A stretch of 64,000 bases of DNA, from assembly GCF_003149455.1 (NCBI RefSeq), contig NZ_QFFK01000008.1:310001-374000 (forward strand). Reading direction: 5' to 3'. Shown here one piece after another: positions 60,591-64,000 of the stretch (position 1 is the first letter of the stretch; each line of letters opens with the position of its first letter). The stretch is from Chitinophaga deserti. Its GTDB lineage: Bacteria; Bacteroidota; Bacteroidia; Chitinophagales; Chitinophagaceae. A model generated the notes under the pieces. That model ran no database searches. It was not told the origin of the DNA and saw only the letters and a program-made list of their open reading frames with translations. The position numbers were made by a program, and so were the translations under genes.

Positions 60591-60983
60591 ATGAAGCCGC
60601 TACAATCGATCTTTATAGTAGACGATGACCCCATTCACCAGCAGATCACGGAGATTATGCTGGAACGACTGAGGATCGCTGATAAAGTCTCCAAATTCTC
60701 AGATGCCCAGGATGTGCTCGATCACATCCGGCTAAATGCCGCAGATCCATCCGGCCTGCCGGACCTCATCCTGCTGGATCTCAATATGCCTGTAATGGAC
60801 GGATGGGAATTCCTGGAAGTATTTGCGGAACTGCGGTACCAGCTCTCCAAACCCGTTCGGATATACGTGCTTACCTCTTCCATCGACGAAAGAGACCGCC
60901 AGCGGGTAGATCAGTTCGATTTTGTGTCAGGATACCTGACCAAACCGCTTACCAACGATATTATTATGGCATTATTACCGTAA
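60591..60983 (+). CDS. CheY-like single-domain response regulator
   Basis: The 130-residue protein has only a receiver domain: acidic cluster IVDDDPIHQQ, phospho-acceptor Asp63 in LILLDLNMPVMDGWEF, Thr/Ser in VLTSSIDERD and Lys in GYLTKPLTND. Co-transcribed with the PAS kinase and most similar to RcpA-type regulators, which pass phosphate to another protein. No output domain is present, so a further partner is needed. Its end overlaps the convergent rpe gene by 20 bases. Confidence 0.93.
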   Translation: MKPLQSIFIVDDDPIHQQITEIMLERLRIADKVSKFSDAQDVLDHIRLNAADPSGLPDLILLDLNMPVMDGWEFLEVFAELRYQLSKPVRIYVLTSSIDERDRQRVDQFDFVSGYLTKPLTNDIIMALLP

Positions 60984-61668
60984 CCGGCTGCCGCAGCTCG
61001 CGGATAGTTGCTGCCGGGTCGGGAGAAGAGAAAACGGTATTGCCAGCTACCAGCACATCGGCACCGGCTTCTACCACCAGCGCGGCGTTTTGTGTAGTGA
61101 TGCCCCCATCTACCTCAATCAGTGCAGACGATCCTGTTCTGCGGATCATTTCACGCACCTGTCTTAGTTTGATGTAAGTCTGTTCAATGAAATGCTGCCC
61201 GCCAAAACCGGGGTTCACACTCATGATGAGCACGAGGTCTACGTCAGCAATGATATTTTCCAGTTCACTTACCGGGGTATGAGGGTTGAGGGCCACTCCG
61301 GCTTTCATGCCCAGTCCTTTGATCTGCTGGATGTTACGGTGCAGGTGGCGGCAGGCTTCGATATGAACGGTCAGGTAATCTGCTCCCGCTTTAGCGAAAG
61401 CTTCAGCATATTTCTCCGGCTCCTCGATCATGAGGTGCACGTCATTCACTTTCTTAGATACTTTTGTAACAGCCGAGATCACCGGCAGCCCGAAGCTGAT
61501 GTTGGGCACAAAGCGGCCATCCATCACATCGAGGTGCAGCCAGTCGGCATGGCTGGCATTGATCATTTCCACATCTTTTCCGATTTCCAGGAAATTGGCG
61601 GCAAGCAGGCTGGGAGCAATAAGCGGTATTTTCTTTTCCAATGCGTTACGAGTTTTCAACGGGTACAA
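60964..61668 (-). CDS. rpe: ribulose-phosphate 3-epimerase
   Basis: The protein of up to 234 residues has a TIM barrel: IAPSLLAANFLEIGK, HLDVMDGRFVPNISFG (metal Asp and His), VHLMIEEPEKY, LIMSVNPGFGGQHFIE and ALIEVDGGITTQNA. It interconverts ribulose-5-phosphate and xylulose-5-phosphate in the pentose phosphate pathway. No in-frame ATG exists in front of the barrel: starts are TTG at 61668 (3 bases after the stop of the TPR gene) or TTG at 61641, which gives a normal short N-terminus. Either is possible. It is the last gene of the thrB-thrC operon. Confidence 0.95.
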   Translation of the reverse strand: MYPLKTRNALEKKIPLIAPSLLAANFLEIGKDVEMINASHADWLHLDVMDGRFVPNISFGLPVISAVTKVSKKVNDVHLMIEEPEKYAEAFAKAGADYLTVHIEACRHLHRNIQQIKGLGMKAGVALNPHTPVSELENIIADVDLVLIMSVNPGFGGQHFIEQTYIKLRQVREMIRRTGSSALIEVDGGITTQNAALVVEAGADVLVAGNTVFSSPDPAATIRELRQPVTVIMP

Positions 61669-61670
61669 TA

Positions 61671-62486
61671 CTACATTTTTTTAGCGGAATCGAGCAAATG
61701 CTGCGCTTCAGGGAAGTTTTTCCGGAAGGATAGTGCTTTGGTGAGATCGTCCAGCCCGGCATCTTTATTCCCGAGCTGCAGCAGGGCTTTACCCCTGCGG
61801 TAAAAGGCATCTGCACTGGTAGGGTCTGCTTTGGCTGCCATGTTGTAAGATACCATGGCCTCGCGCCAGTTGCCTGCATTGGCCAGCTGGTTGCCCAGCC
61901 CGAGGTAGGCGGGGGCATAGGCAGGATCGCGGCGGATAGCTTCCTGGTACTGTTTCCTTGCTGCAGCCGGGTTCTTTTCCCTGTCAAGGCTTTCGCCGGC
62001 AAGGTAAGCGGCTTCTGCGGAAAGGGAATCTATCCGTGCGGCAAGACTGTAATAGCCCGCTGCTTCCTGATGCTTATTGCGTGCGGCGAAGATGTCGCCC
62101 GTGATCATTACGGCTTCGTATTCGCTGGAATCCTTCCGCATCTGAATCGCTGCAGTAAGGTGCTCTATGGTTTTGAGAGTATCACCCTGCCGCAGGGCCA
62201 GCAGTCCGCGGATGTAATGGGCCTGCGGTATCTGGCCCGGCATGCCTGCGAGGATGGCGGCCTGGCTGTCGGCCGCAGCGTATTCTTTGTGTTCGATCAG
62301 CGCATTAGCGAGCCAGGTACGCAGCTCGGTGTTTCCGGGTTGTATGGCCAGGTCGGTCCGCATATTCTGAATGGCAAAGGCAAGGGAATCGGCTTCGGGC
62401 GCCGGTGACTGCTGACGGGTTTCGGCAGACTGGCCGCAGGCACACAGCAGCACCGGCAGCGCCCAGTATAAAAGGCGGGTGTTCAT
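61671..62486 (-). CDS. TPR-repeat lipoprotein
   Basis: The 271-residue protein starts at 62486 with a lipoprotein signal (MNTRLLYWALPVLLCACGQ, lipobox Cys17). The rest consists of about six tetratricopeptide repeats (NTELRTWLANALIEHKEYAA, QIPQAHYIRGLLALRQGDTL, NWREAMVSYNMAAKADPTSA, DAFYRRGKALLQLGNKDAGL). Such proteins act as protein-interaction scaffolds in the periplasm or outer membrane. It lies 24 bases after thrC, and rpe follows 2 bases after it, but a link to threonine synthesis is not obvious. Confidence 0.88.
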   Translation of the reverse strand: MNTRLLYWALPVLLCACGQSAETRQQSPAPEADSLAFAIQNMRTDLAIQPGNTELRTWLANALIEHKEYAAADSQAAILAGMPGQIPQAHYIRGLLALRQGDTLKTIEHLTAAIQMRKDSSEYEAVMITGDIFAARNKHQEAAGYYSLAARIDSLSAEAAYLAGESLDREKNPAAARKQYQEAIRRDPAYAPAYLGLGNQLANAGNWREAMVSYNMAAKADPTSADAFYRRGKALLQLGNKDAGLDDLTKALSFRKNFPEAQHLLDSAKKM

Positions 62487-62510
62487 CGCCCAAACATACA
62501 TAAAACCTTC

Positions 62511-63845
62511 CTATTTCACATGCTCTGCCACAGGGGTATGATTACCGGCTGTTTGCAGCAGCCAGTCGCGCATTTTACCATAATCGGCTTCCATCAGCAC
62601 CGCTTCTTTCTGCAGTCCGTCCAGTATCATCACCCGCTCCGGTGCATCGATCGCGTCGCGCAAACTGGCGGGCATGGTATTGGCGAACTTAACAGGGTGC
62701 GCGGTTTCCAGGAAGATGCCGGTGTATTCCGGATGTTTCTTCATGTATTCCTTCAGCCCAAGATAACCTACTGCCCCATGAGGGTCCATCAGGTAACGGC
62801 GGCGTGCATACACATCTTCCATGGCTGCCACGGTTTGGGCATCGGTGAAGCGGTATGCGGAAAGACTCGCTTTCAGCGCACGGTCGTTCTGCGCAAAGAG
62901 CTGCTGGATACGCACAAAATTGCTGGGGTCTGCCACATCCATCGCATTGGAAAGTGTTGCCACTGCAGGCTGTGGTTCGTACCTGCCGTTTTCCATAAAG
63001 CGGGGAACTGTATCGTTCACATTGGTGGAAGCGATGAAGTGCTGGATGGGCAGGCCCATGGCGGCAGCCATCATACCTGCGCAGATGTTACCGAAGTTGC
63101 CGCTGGGGACTGATATCACAACATCTTTTTTCCACTGCTTCACTTTACGGCATGCCATGAAGTAATAAAACATCTGCGGCAGCCAGCGGGCTACGTTGAT
63201 GGAGTTGGCGGAAGTGAGGGGGCGGCGTGCCTGCAGCTCTTCATCGAGGAAAGCCATTTTCACAAGGCGCTGGCAATCGTCGAACGTACCTTTTATTTCC
63301 AGTGCGCGGATGTTGCGGCCGAGGGTAGTGAGTTGCTTCTCCTGGAGGTCGCTCACTTTACCGGAAGGGTAGAGGATCACTACTTCCACACCGGGCACAT
63401 CGTAGAATCCGCTGGCTACAGCACCGCCGGTATCGCCGGAGGTGGCTACTAATACGGTAACGGGCTTCTCTTCATCTTTCCGGAAATATCCCAGGCAGCC
63501 CGCCATGAACCGTGCACCCACGTCTTTAAAAGCAAGGGTGGGGCCATGGAAAAGTTCCAGCGCATACACCTGCTCTTCCACTTCACGGAGGGGGAAGGGG
63601 AAGGTGAGTGTTTCCCGGATGATCTGGGTAAGCGCCTGTACGGGTATATCGTTGCCCACGAAGGGCTGTATCACTTTGCGGGCGATGTATTGCGGATCGT
63701 ATTCATCGAGCCTTTCGATAAAATCCTTTTCCAGCTTCGGGATTTCCACAGGGAAATAAAGCCCCTTGTCGGGTGCCAGGCCGCGGATAACGGCTTCCCG
63801 GAAAGATACGCGGTGCTGGTTGTTCTGTAGACTATAGTATTGCAT
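62511..63845 (-). CDS. thrC: threonine synthase
   Basis: The 444-residue protein is a fold type II PLP enzyme: QYYSLQNNQHRVSFREAV at the N-terminus, the PLP Lys in PTLAFKDVGARF, VATSGDTGGAVASGF (phosphate loop) and VPSGNFGNICAGMMAAAMGL. It makes threonine from O-phosphohomoserine. The long N-terminal part is of the class seen in Bacteroidota and enterobacteria. It overlaps the preceding homoserine kinase gene by 14 bases. Confidence 0.96.
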   Translation of the reverse strand: MQYYSLQNNQHRVSFREAVIRGLAPDKGLYFPVEIPKLEKDFIERLDEYDPQYIARKVIQPFVGNDIPVQALTQIIRETLTFPFPLREVEEQVYALELFHGPTLAFKDVGARFMAGCLGYFRKDEEKPVTVLVATSGDTGGAVASGFYDVPGVEVVILYPSGKVSDLQEKQLTTLGRNIRALEIKGTFDDCQRLVKMAFLDEELQARRPLTSANSINVARWLPQMFYYFMACRKVKQWKKDVVISVPSGNFGNICAGMMAAAMGLPIQHFIASTNVNDTVPRFMENGRYEPQPAVATLSNAMDVADPSNFVRIQQLFAQNDRALKASLSAYRFTDAQTVAAMEDVYARRRYLMDPHGAVGYLGLKEYMKKHPEYTGIFLETAHPVKFANTMPASLRDAIDAPERVMILDGLQKEAVLMEADYGKMRDWLLQTAGNHTPVAEHVK

Positions 63846-64000
63846 GTTGGGGCGATTTAATGGCTTTTACACCGGTGGAACTGATGCGGGATACGTGTAT
63901 GTGGTAGTCGACGCCGAGCGGGGCATAGATGGTTTCCATCATGGCCGCCACGGTGCGGGCGTTGGCTTCGCCTTTGCTGAGCATGAAAACGGAAGGACCG
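63832..64000 (-). CDS. thrB: homoserine kinase (3' end only)
   Basis: The reverse strand reads from the window edge to a TAG at 63832. The last 55 codons give GPSVFMLSKGEANARTVAAM, then VDYHIHVSRISSTGVKAI. This is the C-terminal GHMP kinase segment of homoserine kinase (G-P-S-V-F followed by VxxI-x5-GVK). The overlap of 14 bases with thrC supports a thrB-thrC operon. The N-terminal part, with the ATP loop, is outside the window. Confidence 0.85.
   Translation of the reverse strand, partial: GPSVFMLSKGEANARTVAAMMETIYAPLGVDYHIHVSRISSTGVKAIKSPQHAIL

Overview
The window looks like a chromosomal segment of a soil or plant-type member of the Bacteroidota, most likely family Chitinophagaceae (Chitinophaga-like). 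The evidence is the roughly 50% GC content, a type IX secretion (Por) C-terminal sorting domain, DUF3857, DUF1080 and GH43 proteins, 7TMR-DISM histidine kinases, several matches to the Bacteroidota promoter pattern TTTG/TTG...TAnnTTTG, and the general lack of strong Shine-Dalgarno sequences. The genus is inference. No rRNA, phage, transposase or CRISPR array was seen. One tRNA, tRNA-Pro(CGG), is present.

Layout. 1-3.0 kb: 5' part of an FMN glutamate-synthase-like gene, a small secreted protein and a cellobiose-2-epimerase-like gene. 3.0-8.9 kb: a LuxR-type response regulator, a 7TM histidine kinase and a MarR regulator, divergent from a MacB/FtsX-type permease; the intergenic region holds a near-perfect 24-bp palindrome and an orphan intrinsic terminator. 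9-15.9 kb: universal stress protein, two convergent GT2 glycosyltransferases, an MsbA-like exporter, a DUF3037/HipA-like kinase pair and an S51 peptidase. 16-25.7 kb: AraC regulator, NAD(P)-binding reductase-DUF1772-amidohydrolase run, DoxX, a Tat-exported Gfo/Idh/MocA oxidoreductase, an SDR, a DUF1080 protein, a PI-PLC-like lipoprotein and DUF4253. 25.8-34.9 kb: ABC-F protein, an LA_2272-like repeat protein, EamA transporter, LysR/MFS divergent pair, tRNA-Pro followed by an AT-rich acetyltransferase, a DUF1826-like protein, a DsrE-like secreted protein and YeiH.

35-44.5 kb: GH43, a frameshifted DUF3472/ricin-lectin/T9SS protein, QueG, a tandem pair of DUF3857 transglutaminase-like proteins (one without its catalytic residues) and a DUF937-TM-OmpA fusion. 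44.7-51.7 kb: ClpB, guanine deaminase, two back-to-back ECF sigma/zinc-finger anti-sigma modules and a divergent NlpC/P60 hydrolase. 51.8-57.8 kb: a large secreted glycosidase-like protein, an 11-bp tandem repeat array, inorganic pyrophosphatase, a small lipoprotein, PhoH and PurE. 58-64 kb: a five-PAS histidine kinase with a CheY-like partner, then on the opposite strand an operon thrB-thrC-TPR lipoprotein-rpe, with thrB cut by the window end.

Most of the window is ordinary chromosomal gene content. The strongest points for follow-up are the MarR-associated palindrome with its terminated leader, the frameshifted T9SS protein, the 11-bp repeat array, the dead/active DUF3857 pair, the DUF937-OmpA fusion, the HipA-like/DUF3037 pair and the doubled sigma/anti-sigma locus. 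None of these is proven to be a new system from sequence alone.
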